DNA of 64,000 nucleotides from Euwallacea fornicatus (taxonomy: Eukaryota; Arthropoda; Insecta; Coleoptera; Curculionidae), in the NCBI RefSeq assembly GCF_040115645.1, contig NC_089551.1, positions 1,922,001 to 1,986,000 of the forward strand, in the 5' to 3' direction. Numbering within the stretch: position 1 is the stretch's first letter; each line of letters starts with the position of its first letter. The translations under genes were made by a program, and so were the position numbers. Below, in pieces: positions 33,333-46,900 of the stretch. The notes below the pieces were generated by a model. That model saw nothing but the letters and a program-made list of their open reading frames with translations, had not been told where the DNA came from and made no database searches.

Positions 33333-36300
33333 AGGAAGAGAACACATAAACGGACAGATGAAGCTTCCATCTCATTTAAATGCTGGCCCGAGGTGAATCA
33401 GAGCACGTCTTGTATCAACATCAACAATATTTCAACGTTAAAAAGGTCCCAGGAGACGTAATTTGGTGTTTGACTTCTTGGCGGTCATGAAATCACCATA
33501 ATTATGATTAATGTTAACGCATTTACCCCGGAGATAAGGTTTAATTTGTCGGACTTATTAAATTAAAGCGATTTCTTGAGCGATACTTGACGTGTCGATA
33601 GGGTAATGTGGATTGATTATCCGTTAAATTTTTATATGGGTGGGTTCGACGATGGTGCCCCCGAGCAGTTTAAACCAATTTCGAACACGATGTAACGGCA
33701 AGTGGTGCAAATGCAGACAAGCTCTCTTATCTATGGCCGGCAATAATAAAAACATCGGCCATTGGCATGGTACCTGACATGTCTATTATGCCGATATCGG
33801 ACGCATATAAACGCGAAAACGCACTCTCAGTACTGATACCCGTGTCATAACTCGTCTTGTCCAATAAACATATCGGCATTACAATTGGACATGTTCGATC
33901 TAAATGGCTAAATCGAATGCGTTTCTCTGGGGGCGACTTGTAATGAAAGGCTTCGGATTACATGGATTAATGGTTAAGTCGAAGAGGCCCAGTCAGTTAC
34001 ACCGTTTCGAGTTGAATTTTTTTCCACTCCCCTCCTGACCACCGGCAACTGGAAAGCCCGCCACTGGAGTGGTACTGAATGGCTGAGTTTTTCCCGAAAC
34101 TCACCCGGACTGTACGGTCGCGTTGGTACTTTTCCTTCGAATTCATTGAAAAATCGTCAATTAGTTGAGGCGTCCGCCAGGGTCCGGACTTCTCCTGAAA
34201 ATCTCCAAGGTGCCGAAGGTGCCCGCCCCTTTTGGAGTTTCGGGTACCTGATGTCTCGGGAACCTGATTTTGCGTAAAAATTCAAATCAGGTTTTGGACC
34301 CTGTTAAGGTGGTCTTCAGCGACACCGCTCCTCTTGCAGCTGACTTATCTCCTTCGCACCGACACTAACAAGGACATTTCATCGTAAAGTTCATAATCGC
34401 GCCAATAATTCACAGGAAGCAATAAAACCGTACGCTCATTTAGAAGAAAAAATTACGTTGTATTTCAATTCTAATTAGACGAGCCGCGCCCACACCTTTG
34501 CCCTGAGTACCGCACTGTAACAAGTATTTTCCGAGGACCGTTAATTAATTTCAATAAAACTAAAAAGGTGAAGGTTGAGGAATTTTGCTGTGTACGTCAG
34601 CATTGGTAAAGGGAACTCAAGGGTGCACGCCAATGGCATTTTCTTGGTAGCATGGGCAATTACGAGTGATAACAGCGGGGGGTTCAGTTGACTGATGTGC
34701 CTTTCCGTGGCGACTCTGGCGAACGTGGGCGGCGTAATATGGAAGTCCTGTTAGGTTTCTAGTTGAAGATTTATAGAGGTATTTAAAAGCATTAAAAGTG
34801 AGTATCAAATTGTTCCAGTGCGAGCAATCTAATTTCATGAATGTTTCCAATCAGATAATGTCGCGGCCCCAATCAAAATATCCCCGCGACTGCCATGAAT
34901 AAAGCATCACTTGTCCCATCAGGCACGTGCCCATCCCATACAGAGAAGTCAGTGGCAGATTCGACCGTCCAGCGTCCCGTGGGACGTTATTTCAATTCCC
35001 ACGATAATTGTGCCTCATTGTCTAACACATCGGACAGACAAAGGGAGCGTGTGTTATTACTCCGTAAGCGTTGTGTCAGATTTAAAAAAACCTAATGGGT
35101 CCGTGTTTATATAAATTATAATCTTCATGGCGGTGGTCGCATGTAGGGCCTATTAATCGATTATCGACGGTTAATCGCCACCGAATTATCGTAAATCTGT
35201 TCCACATGATGAGTTTCCTTCCTGCTGCGTTTAATTAGGGAAAAATTCTAATGCCTTTAAAAATGATTGCCTCACAAGCCAGTAAGTCGATAATGTAATG
35301 CTAGCAGGTTTTCTCTCTATACCAAACCGCTTAAAAAATTAATTTACGACACTACTGACCAGTCACAGATTAAATCTTCGAAGTGCCAATCGCTTTTGCA
35401 ACGCAAATGTGGGTGGAGCTTTGGCTGCGTGTACCCCAGCATAGTGGTACCGCACGAGACCAACGCAAACCGGTAATTGGAGCCGCGGAGTAAACCCGGT
35501 CACGTCTCCAATTAGTACCAATAACAATAATTATTATTATTGCATATAATAGTTTAATTCAGCAGTGGCCATTGGCTACCAATCGATCTTGTCGGTCGTG
35601 ACCAAATAGAAAATAGCACTATCACTAACCTATTGTTATAGCGGTACTATTTAAGCGACATTTTCATTGACTAGTTATGAATTATGTTTTTAGGCCTGAT
35701 CTTATCTCGATAAGTATAAGGTTTTTATTTGTCTATTATGGGTGGTCTGTCAGTTATTATTGCGGATTATTATGAGTTACTTTTGAGATGCCAATGTCTG
35801 ACCCCAAGGACCCGCCGCTGAGAACTATCAATATAGGGCTAATTATCGCGGAGATTCAAGTGCTTAAGTATACGACGCTTAGAGTAACGTGAAAAGAAAA
35901 CGTCACCATGAGATTCCGCAGATGAAATGCGAAGTTTTCACCCGAACAGGCCTCGGCAACGTTAAAAAAATTGCTCCATTCGCTACCCCTATTGCGTCCT
36001 GCCACCATCTCCCAATAAACTCCCATTCCCACGAGATCTATTGAATTTGACACCAGCCTTATTGCCCCCTTGATCCTAATGTACCCCGATAAACATATTG
36101 GCAAACTGCACTTGCTCTGGCTCAATGGAGGTCCGGTTTTCCCACGCGCCACCCCCCAGAATCATCCCTCAATTTCGTAAATAAATGCCACCCTTAACCT
36201 GTCATTGCCACCCTCCTCGCGATGATTCGAATTAAATGTCGCTTTATTAATCGATTTAGGGCCCTCATGAGAACGCTTTCAGGGTGAGTTTGAATTTGAG

Positions 36301-38909
36301 AAAGGCCGCGAATGACCTGGCAGGTCACCAGGAAATGACCGAAGGTACCGCTCGAATGTCGGTACTAATCGGGCACACCCTCGGCGGCGCATAATCTTCT
36401 TATTGTTCGGGTTTTATTAAGCAGCGTCTTATCTTGATAGCATGACGACTCGTACTTGTTGCTGTCTCAATATTAAATGCATAAAACAATACGGGATTGT
36501 AATGTCGGATGTATTATAAAGAAGAAATTATGTTATCATTATAATGCGGTCTCATGACTTTTGTACGGTAGAGGTCATATCCAACTCACTTGGGTACAAA
36601 GAGCACACGCAGGTGCTTCTTCTACTAGTGGGACATGTTTATGTGCGAGTGGCAGCCTAATTAGTACCACGAAGCGGCTATCGGTGCATCGCTATAGGAC
36701 ATCACGCCAAATTGGTACTGCCGCGCGCCTAAGTACCACTGTTTTCGCATTAAACCGGGCAAAATTATTGTCCTGGGCACAAAAGAGCATGAGTTAAGGG
36801 TAAACGGCGGTAGATCTTCTATCAGTTTGTTTACAATTCGCGGAAAGTCGACACGTTTCTATATACGTACAAAGGCGACGATAAAGGCAGGAGAAATATC
36901 GATATCAATAAATTAGAGAGAGACGGCCGTATAAAGTCAGATGTGTAACGATAATGCCTTTTGGAATTAATTGCGCCCCGGCATGCAAAGTGCGACATTA
37001 ACTTACGGGCCATATTAAATTCCTCTAGAAGTACGATAAAATCTTTAATGGGGAGTATGAAACTATATCTGGTAATAATATTTAATGTTACAGCGGAGGC
37101 AAGCCTTCAGATTTGTCGTTTACCGCATTTGCCAATGCCAAAAGTTGGCGTCAGCCCCTCAAAAACTCACGTTTCACAATCGAGCGAATAAAATTGACAC
37201 CGGATTGGAAAACTCCTTCAACCACAGCCACGATCAACCGTGCAAAATTGCACCAAAAAGACTCACCCCCTTGGGGGACATCATCGGTATTGGACGATTG
37301 TTTCTCAGAGATGCTCCGCAACGAGTTCTGGAGTAGCAAGATCAGCGGCCTATTTTTCGTCTCTATCTAACCCCACGGGATAAAGAAAGAGTTCGATGGG
37401 ACCGGACTGCAGTCATTTGGAATTTCACGAATGACGGTGGCGCAGTGGCGGAAAATCCAAATTTCGCAAGTGAATATCTTTTTTTCGGTTGGGGAGAGAT
37501 CGGTTGAGGCGTGTTGCTTCAAATCCCAGCGAGGGACAGAGAATGACTGCAGAGTTTCTGAATCAAAATAAGCTTTTTTTGCTGAAAAACGCACGTGCCC
37601 GAGCAGGAAGGCCAGATTGACCATAAACTCGAATCTATGTTCGGTTGTTCGACCTTTGGAATGAACTTTTACGAAAATGATCCATCTTTAGAATAAAAAA
37701 AAAATCACATTTCCATATATGGAACGCTTGAGAGCATCCAGGCCATTAAACTTTTACTCGCGTTTTATCGTTCAAATCGAAGCCTGGATATCATTAAGCC
37801 TCCAATTACAGTGACTTCAATCCACGATCGACCCTTTCGACCCTCAAATAATTGGATCATCTCTGAACTTTATTACCATTACGGAAATCGTGCTTTTATA
37901 GGCAATTTTCAGTTACAAAAAGGAAATAATAATCAGGAAGTGAAATAAACGCTTTCGTGATCCGGCCCCATCTAATTAATTTCGCTTAAACCATATCAAT
38001 CTATGTATCTGGCTCCCGAGCTGCGATAATTCATATGAATTCTCCAACTCGAATGAAACGTTATCACGGTAGAACTGTGTAGTGGTAGCTGCTTTATTGC
38101 GTATAAATCATGGGGCCAAATGAAGAATTCAGAGACGGACTTCTTGCAGTTTAAACCTTCTTCTAGACCGTCAGAGAATAATAAATCATTGTGCAACCCC
38201 TGGCAGTAGCTTCGATACAATTTTTGAACAATTTCTCGTTAGCCAACAATACGAGTGCACTTGACATTTTTAATAAATACACAATGGCACCCGAAAAGGT
38301 TACCAGAACACACGTTGTGTATACTCAACTAAAATATGATAAATTAGCAGTCAGATCTTTATGTTCTACATATCACAGTTAGCATTGTAATTACAATGAT
38401 TTAGGCTGAAATTCTCGTTATTCTTGGCATTAAGCATTATTCGATTTGATATTATAATAACGTTGAGCCAGATGAAGCGAAGCAAGTGAATGTGAGGCTG
38501 CGTTGTGCAACACTCTCGCAGTTTTTGTTTATTCTTCGGCTTTGGCACAACAATCGGCCTCCTCCCATATATTCATTTGTAACAGTACTTTCCTGGTGCA
38601 GCGGCTAATAACTCATTGTGCTCTAGTTTTTATTCCGAAAACTCATCAGCCATTCAAATAAATTCTTCGCAGAGCACGGTATAATCATGTTAAGCGTTAT
38701 TGCCTTTGAACGCTCGGTACATCAGCCATGGGCGGCGCGAGGAATTTCGGTTAGTTCACCGGGGAAAAGGGGGCAGCGCCAGCGGCGTGCCACCGGGGCA
38801 CACTCCATAATCGGGAAAAATTTCGAATTAAAACATACAAAATTAGGTCACGAATCGGACCCAAGGCGAAGGACCTCAGGGGGCAAGTTCCCTGGTAACC
38901 TTTTCCAAC

Positions 38910-38942
38910 CGCCTGTTGATGTCTCAGAGATATCAACAGGCG
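38910..38942. repeat. Perfect 11-bp hairpin
   Basis: CGCCTGTTGAT at 38910-38920 and its exact inverse ATCAACAGGCG at 38932-38942 are separated by 11 nt. Confidence 0.8.
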
Positions 38943-41229
38943 TGTGGACAGGGGGCCGATATCACGCAGTAGATTTGCAACAGCGAGCGAGGAATAAATG
39001 ATAAGAATAACCGTCTAACCGTGTTTGCACTGAAATGAAAAAATGGCGGACTAAAACCTTTTAATTCATGTTTAAGGCAGTTTTTGGCTAAGCTGGAGAT
39101 ACTTCCCTGTCCCACACCCAATTTAACCAAGCTTCCAGAGTTAAATCGTGACTAATCTCAACTAATGCCGCTGACGCCTCAAAACGTCATCTCCGAGGCC
39201 TGTCAAATTATTGCCGCATGTTGCCGATTCTGGGTAAAGTCCGGTCCCCCTCTCACTCAGAATATCACTCAAAACTGGCAACGCCGCAGAATTCTTTTGC
39301 TGCAAGTCCAGTAAGGGCGTGGTCATTATCGCCGATGGGTGTCATACTATAGAGGCATGGTTCGTGGTTCGATAATAATCGTGAGTCGATTGGGTGAGTT
39401 AAATGAATATTGAGAAATTTGAGTGATTGACCCAAACTGACCTGAATCGAGCCACGCGACTTCGCATTTTTGGATCCATTCAGGCCTGTCAAAATTCGTC
39501 TTTTTATGGGAATTTCTAAAAATTTTCGATGTCTTCGAGCAACCAGCTCGAACTGACCATCGAGAGTAAATCCAACACGTTGCTCTCGGGAGACCACGTT
39601 GTGGAACAAATACTCCAGCTACCACTGGACTTCGTGGTTTCTCCTTGTTCGCGCGGGGGGGGAAGCACTGAAGGTCCACGTAGCGACGCTGTCACTGGAG
39701 TTTTCACATTGGCGGCGATGTGTTCAGCAAAAATCGTTCAGCCTAGAAATTTCACGTTCAAGACCGAGAAACAAACGCAAATACCAAATTTAATTATTGA
39801 TCTTTGACCGCATTGAGATCGATAATTTCGAATCGTGCAACGTGCATTAAGTTGCCTATTGAAGATTTCGATTTTAATTGGTTAATGTTGAAGATTGAAG
39901 AACGTCCGTGCAAGGCTATACGTCAAGAACTAATCTTCTTTTTTAAGCGGGGTATTGTGACCGGGCTGAAAAGTACATAATAGGGGTCCTCGGTCAATCA
40001 ATTTTTAACATTTTGAAAAGTTAATTGTTGTTTGTTGAGGCGAGCCGCCCCCAGTGCAGTTTTTCGTACTTTGAACGTATTCTCGATCAAAGGCCACATC
40101 AAAGTTCCAATTATTGTTGCGGAATGGGCTGGCACCTATAATGTCGGGCTTCGGTTTAATCTCGAGGCTGATCATGATAATGGAATTTTGACTGACAAAT
40201 ATGCGGACAATTATCATAATCCACAAACCCGAAAGTAGGCTTCTTGCTTCACCCACACCTACAAATCTAGTTATTAATTCCTTCATGTCCGGCGGCGACA
40301 CGTCTTGTGTAAAATCAGTGACCATTAAACAACCGATTTTTTTAGATCACGAACTTCAGGTGTATGATTATTGTTGCGCAATCGATACCAGAATTTCAAC
40401 ATTTCCAACGATTTTGATTAGTTTGTCATTGATCTTATCAGTTCCTTGGGGCTGTGTTAGCGCCAACATAAGGATCTCGTAAATTACGTTAATAACTGGC
40501 ATTTACATAATAAACCATTAAAAACAACTAAGTATGAACGATGAAGTTTTTAACTGTAATTTTATGGTAATTTTCGTGGTCTTATATGGCGTTTGACGAA
40601 AATGTCAGTTAGTGAGTCATTCCGCTGTTGGACAAATAAAAACCATAAAAAGGAAATTGGGCCTCGTGACGGGGGCCCTTACAGGAAACCTAGACACGTG
40701 ATTAGAAAACTCCATCCTGAATAAATATGCTCTTCAGGCTGCCTCCGATATATGGGCCATTAATTCGGGTGGATGTTTCCCATATTAAATTACCGGGTCA
40801 ATAATAGTAATTTCACGATTTTTTCGCTGGTTTTTCAGAATTCGCCAGGTAACAATCGAGGGTTCTTGGCCGAACAAAGAGTATAAAAAGCCAAATCGAA
40901 TCGACAAAGGAAATTACTTGGCTCGCGAACGAAAATAATAACTTCATTAAACTCCCTTTTTGGCTCGGCTTATTTCGGGTCCTTTCATACTCGCCCTATA
41001 AGGCCCTTCAGAATTCGCATTTCTTCTGCTGGTTGAATTTTATTCCAGAGGCGTAACACTTCCCGGAGCGGCCTTTCTAACGCGTCACTCTACCGGCGAA
41101 TGCAGCACTAGAGGGGTGAGGTGGGAAGGGCTAAAAGGCATAATCGGTTTTGGCGTAGCCGAGAAGTTTGCCGAAAATTTGATTGGGATGCATCACGCGT
41201 AATCTAGGAACTGCGCATGATCCACCGGC

Positions 41230-41257
41230 GTTCGAATAGGGCGCATCCTATTCGAAC
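41230..41257. repeat. Perfect 11-bp hairpin with 6-nt loop
   Basis: GTTCGAATAGG at 41230-41240 and CCTATTCGAAC at 41247-41257 enclose GCGCAT. The arm contains the palindrome TTCGAA. Confidence 0.85.
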
Positions 41258-43370
41258 ACGGAATTCGATAAGATATTTTCGGAAACTCGTTCGGACTCGG
41301 TTCTTGCCCGTGACGTTAACTCTTACAAATAGATTTGTCACTCATTCGCCTTATCGATTGACCGTCGATCTACGGCCAATAATCAATAACGACAGGCGTA
41401 CCTAATCGAATATCTAATTAATATAGCTCGAGGATAACTTATTAAAATATTTGTCAACTATCGCTCGTATATCTTTATGGTTCTGGTATGTTTAATGCTT
41501 TGATCGGCAGTTGACAAAACTGTCGATAATTTTTTTCCAGGGCTCGTGGTCTCAGACGATGATTGACAGGGTGACAACGGAAAAACGAGTCGATCTGATA
41601 ACGTTCCGATGCTTCGAAAAGCGATTGTGTGCCATAATCGATGTTTATAGTAACGATTATTAATAATATCGATCTTCGTGGTTTCAGACTCAAGGGGTTT
41701 CCGTGAATCGCGGGAATGTCGTCGCACGTTGGCGGTCGTGATTTATAACACTTTAAGCTGAATTCAGTCCTAGACGCTAGACAAGGTAGTAAGTACATTT
41801 AATCAACAGGAAATATGAATTTAATCCAATTAGTTTCCAACTCGTGAAAGCTGTTTACGACGCATTTATTTAATGCCTTTTTAGCTCTAGTTAGGAAACA
41901 TCTCTCAACCGTTGCAGCTGAGAGATATCGTTCGCGCCAGAACCGGATTTAGCCCCGCGCAGGAGTTAACTAGCAAAACTTGCACCTGCCCGTGGAGCGC
42001 TATTACAGGGCTTGCGATCGAATTATCGCGATCTTGGCACCTTTTTTTTCAGTCAAATTATCATACTAATAGGACTTAAGCGATCTCGCTGATGGTTTTC
42101 GGGCTGCCAATTGCCCCAAGGCATCGTTCATCGGCCCTGTCGGGTGTTTGAAGTGGGCCCCGATTATGGGTTTAAGGATTTTTTATGTTTTGATTGGGCC
42201 CATTAAAGGCCCGATACTTCGAGTCATCCTCCCCCGAAAGGTTCATCGAGAACCTCCTCTGGCACGGAGAAATTCCATTCCATTGCCAGCACGTGTCGGA
42301 TCGTGGACGTCCTCGTTAATCACCTCAAATCTGCTCCCAATATAAATTTCTAAGCAGGTAATTAGAATACCTGCAGTGGATGGTAAACATACAATAATAA
42401 AGTACTCTTAGCACGTACTTATCAATGAGTATATGTTTAGAATGTAATTATGATAATTAAGTTGTCTTTTACAGCGTTTTATGCGGCTATAATACCGCAG
42501 GGTGTGTGCAGTTAAGACGCTAATTACCGCGGCAATAAATGCTACGTTTAGTCCTGAATTGGTAATAATTCAGAGAGTGCCTCATTGGCCGGAATGGTGA
42601 ATTTCTCTGATTGCGAAATATAAAAATTTTCCAGGCTTTCAGCGGGGCCGGCGAGGGCAATAAGTCACCGTTTGACCGGCGTTATTTACGAGATTGGTCT
42701 ACCGTTACTTAACACGGACAAATCGCAGAAACCTGCAGCTACGAGGGTGGACGTGGCAAAAAATCGCCTTAACAACACAGTTCACTTAGTTACGACGCAG
42801 CAAAACGTAAAAACAGTTACGGAGTAATAAACCAGTCGGCGAAACGCAGCCAGATAAAACTGCCTCTAATATATTAAGTGCAGTATATCACTTTGAAACT
42901 TACTTGACCAGCGGTTAGTCCAGTTAACTGACGCGGAAGTTGCCGCAAAAATCCCTTGGAGTAATAAGTGCCATTGTAATGATAGTAAAACCAACACCGT
43001 GTGCAGATTACAAATCGACGAGTGCTGCCGCTGCACGTGCAGGTTGATTAATTTGAGCTGGACACAGGTCGAGAAGTGCTGATCTCGTCAATGACGAATT
43101 TCATTTTAAAGATTCCGGGAATCGGGCCGGCGGAGGAGGGGCTGGACTCTACGTCCGGTTTCTGGGACCTCATAAAAATCGGCTGCTACCTACCAGGAGA
43201 ACTGGATGTGGCGTTTTCGCTCACCTCTGGCCACCCCTTCCTAGCCAGCGAGGCACCCACGAGCGAGAAATCAGTTTCGGGTTCCCCCATAGTAAAAAAT
43301 ACCATCCGGCCAATAATGGACAGCCGACGAAGCGGTCCGCGGCACAGGCGCCACAATCCGCTGCAGGACA

Positions 43371-43930
43371 CTACAGGGTGTCGACTTGAAAACTCTCCCA
43401 TCCCTGTTATCTCGGGAGGGGGTAGATTTTGAAATAATCGCGGGAACACGTGGAATTTGTTATCGACAATTTTCACACAGAACTGACTGCGCCTCGATCA
43501 ACCCCCGCCCCCCAGAGCCACCCTCTCGAATATCGTAAATGGTAAAGGGGGTTAAGTGACACATCACGGTAAAAGGGTTTGCTTTCTCTACATTCGAGTA
43601 CCTGATTTGTTGCTGTTGCGTGAAAATAATCTAATGGGGTAAAATCTGGTGATCTCGCGGGCCATTCCATCGGTCGCCTTCCGTCGTTCCATTTGTCAGG
43701 AAATCGGTCATGTCGCGCTAGGCGAAAGTGAGGCGGCGGAGACCCGACTTGCTGAAAATGCACTTAGTCATTTTGCAAGATCTTTCCACCAACTTGATCT
43801 TCGAAATGAGTTGTTGTTCAAGGATCGATTACGTCTTCAAGTCGGTTTAAGTGCAGCTCTCCAGTTAAGATTTCCTCAATCTACGAGGAAAAACTGAAGG
43901 GTGGAAAATGTCATAAAAATTGATCAACAT
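43371..43930 (-). pseudogene. Mariner-like transposase relic
   Basis: The left terminus CTACAGGGTGTCGACTTGAA fits a mariner-type end. The minus strand then gives, between about 43763 and 43560, FQQVGSPPPHF, FPDKWNDGRRPMEWPARS and PDFTPLDYF, the second and third catalytic blocks of a DD-D transposase. The second catalytic Asp is replaced by Val (FQQV for FQQD), and the frame departs from the family after PLDYF, so the copy is dead. Confidence 0.7.
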
Positions 43931-46900
43931 TTTTTGAAGTTTCTCTTGAGATCAGGAACTTTGCTCTTTTCAATGAAATTTTCTTTTCACGTTTTTTGAA
44001 AATGATCTGACAGTTGTTTGGTTTCACTCGAATGGCCGGCCAGGACTCTCAATCTATAGCGGCGACTGAGCTCGCCAAAAATGAATAAATAAAATAATAA
44101 AAAATAATTGAAATAAATAATGAAAAACCTGCCATTTTAACAATCATTTCTTGATTAGAAGGCACGTATGTCGCGGCCCTGGCAAGTTAACTAAGTTTGA
44201 TAACATCCATGGAAACGTCGGAGGCCGGACAGTATCGGTCAGTTTCGTGGTCCCGATGGAAATTATCTTGGAGGCATGATTAGATGTTGAGAAGGTCAAG
44301 ACAAAGTCAAATTCTGCTGGGGAATTAAATAAGCTCTCCAGAGTGTGTTGAAGATTACTCCAGACATCTACATCTTCGTGACCTTGGCGAGAAGGCCTGT
44401 GGGATAAGGCGGCAAACACACTTTACACGTTTTTGTTGTTCTTTGGCGCTTCGGAGAAAGTGGTACTTATGAGTACCGCGAGGAATTAAAAACGTTTATC
44501 CTGAAAATTTCAACTAAATAAAATCCGCATGTTACGCTGAAAATTGAATAACACAAAATAACATTTTTATGACAAAAAAGTTGTGTGATATAAAGTAAAA
44601 GTGTACAAGAGATTCAACTAACCCGAATTTCACACACGTGACACAACGCACGCAGTACTACTTTTGACCTAATGACAATAACAAATGAAGATGTGAGTTC
44701 GCGCTTGCGCATCAATTCCAACGACATGTGTTCGCTGCAAGTACCGACGAGCAAGAGTGGTCAAAGTGGGCTCAAATGACAGAAGAGTGGTTGAAAATCA
44801 CAGTAAGGGTTTTAAGTACCGTCAGGTACTGTAACGTTAAACACTAGAGGTTTCAAGATTGCTGACGGATAGATCAGAACTACAGGTAGCATTTTGTTGC
44901 GCTCTGGGCAATTCAAAAATTATGAAACGGTACGTAATAAAGGTACCACAGAAACAATATCGCATCGTGACCATGTCGATCCGCCTTCACTTCACTTGTT
45001 CAACGTCGAGGCGACGTCATGTTAGCCTTGTTCGAGTTGGCCCCGCGGCCTTTTATCATCTCGAAATATCGCCTAATCGGAAAAGTGCAGTAGTGGTACT
45101 CAAAACTACTGTGGTACCTCGACTGAACATAGTTCAATTTGGTCGCGCAGCGTGACGTGACCCGATTAATTATCTATCGATTTTTGACACATTTTTGCGA
45201 CCCAATACAGTCATGATAATTAGTCAATAAGTTGTAACAGACTTCACCCACGATTCGAAAGTAGTACTAGTATTGATCTACCTAGCCGACTGGTACTAAT
45301 CTAATAAACCGTTTTGACTGCTTTTATCGGAATCTGAATCTTGTTCTGAAAGTGAAACAAAAGCATGATGTATTGACCGAATTTGGCAGTGACTGGTACT
45401 TGAAAGGTTTATGTCTAGTGACCACGGAGGAGAGCTTTTTATAAAAATAATGAGGGAATTAGAATATGATCTAATTATCCGGTACCACCCACCCATAGAG
45501 CGCTTATTACGAGATCCTGGTTCAATGCAATTTTTTCATTACTACTTAGTCTGAGGCTGGCAGTACCTTGGTTTACAGAGTGGTCCAAAGAACGCTCATA
45601 AAGCATAATTACTATCTTTCTATGTAATAAAAGAGTCATAAAACAAATAACCGAGCGCATTGGGTAATACCCGATAATTGATAGGTGGTACCGTGCAATT
45701 TTCGCGGTGCTCCCATTCATGAAGGCTGACTCTAGATCGAATTTTGTCGGTGGCGGCGCTAATGGCTCTAATTACTCAATCACGCCGGTGAAAGGTGTTA
45801 ATAATGGTACCACACGCCCTCGATTTTCTACATACTTATCTGATAGATTATGTGCGTTTCAGGGCGAAATCCAGGCTTCTTGGAGACAAAACGGTCTTAT
45901 CTGAAATCGTGGTACTATTGAAGTACCATTTCGGGCCTGAACGGTTGACAATGATCTTTGAGGTGAAATATATTTTCGACTTGGCAAATCAGAGCGACAG
46001 GTAGGTATAACGTTCATTCTTCGCATTGTAAACGCTCCTTTATGTGGGGCTTTTATGCCGAGCAGGTATTTCTTTTTAGCTTTGGGCCGCAGGGATTTCT
46101 TTTTTAGCAGCTGATTTTTGATGATACAGTGCCGGCGAAAAACGACCTCGTTCCGCAATTAACTAAAGAACAATTAGCGGCCAATTAGCCATTGTGTTTT
46201 TGCTCTGGTCGAGCGGAGCTGGGTCCAGCGTGAGCGGAGGATTCGTGTGCCTGAAACATCGCTTTTACAGCCGCTGGTATGGAGCAATGAGGCAGTACTG
46301 CCGATCTGGTACTTCTGGTAATGCACAATGTGTGTCAAGGTCCATTTGCGCCGCGAAAGATCAAAAATCGAACCAAACAATAGAAAATCGGGCGGTTTTT
46401 TGTCCCGTGCGCAGCCCCGGGCGCTCCAATCGTGGGTGTCCTTAAAAGTGCAATTCGAATTATGTTCTCGCTAATAATAATTTTCATGTAACAATATTGT
46501 TACAGTTTTTTTCGAATGCATTGGAATGCTTTTGTAACCAGGCTTCGCATTATGCATGCAAGGCTCGACGATATTGCCATTAGAGCGCTGAAAATCGCTA
46601 TGACTAAGGTGAGAAGCAGCACCTGATTGTCATAGGGGATGAGTCGGGAACAAACGAAAGAGGGGGCGTTTTTCATTTGATGCCTAATGAAAAATTTAGT
46701 TCTGACACGGTGATCTATCTGCAACAGCATCTGGTGCGTTTTCGGTAATTTGGCCTTACAAATGGGTTCCAAAACACTCAGGTAGCGTCATTAACCTGCA
46801 GGGAGGCTTGGGAATCGAGCAGGATGGGAATACAATAATAAACAATTCCTGATCAGGCCTTAAGAGGGCGACAACTCATTCTCGAGTGCTCAAAGAAGCA

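Larger units (their letters stand above)
32337..43370. other. Long non-coding tract, candidate cis-regulatory DNA
   Basis: Eleven kilobases without a supportable gene. Frames up to 114 codons on overlapping strands (for example 39265-39609 and 38687-39001) have no recognisable domain. Homeodomain-type TAATTA sites are frequent, for example at 32880-32940. GGTACC or GGTAC recurs throughout. Two perfect 11-bp hairpins lie at 38910-38942 and 41230-41257. It could be intergenic or a giant intron. Confidence 0.45.

Noticed and set aside
43076..43432. 118-codon frame beginning MLISSMTNFILKIPG
   Set aside because: It looked like a possible first coding exon, but there is no recognisable domain or convincing donor, and a mariner end begins before the frame closes.
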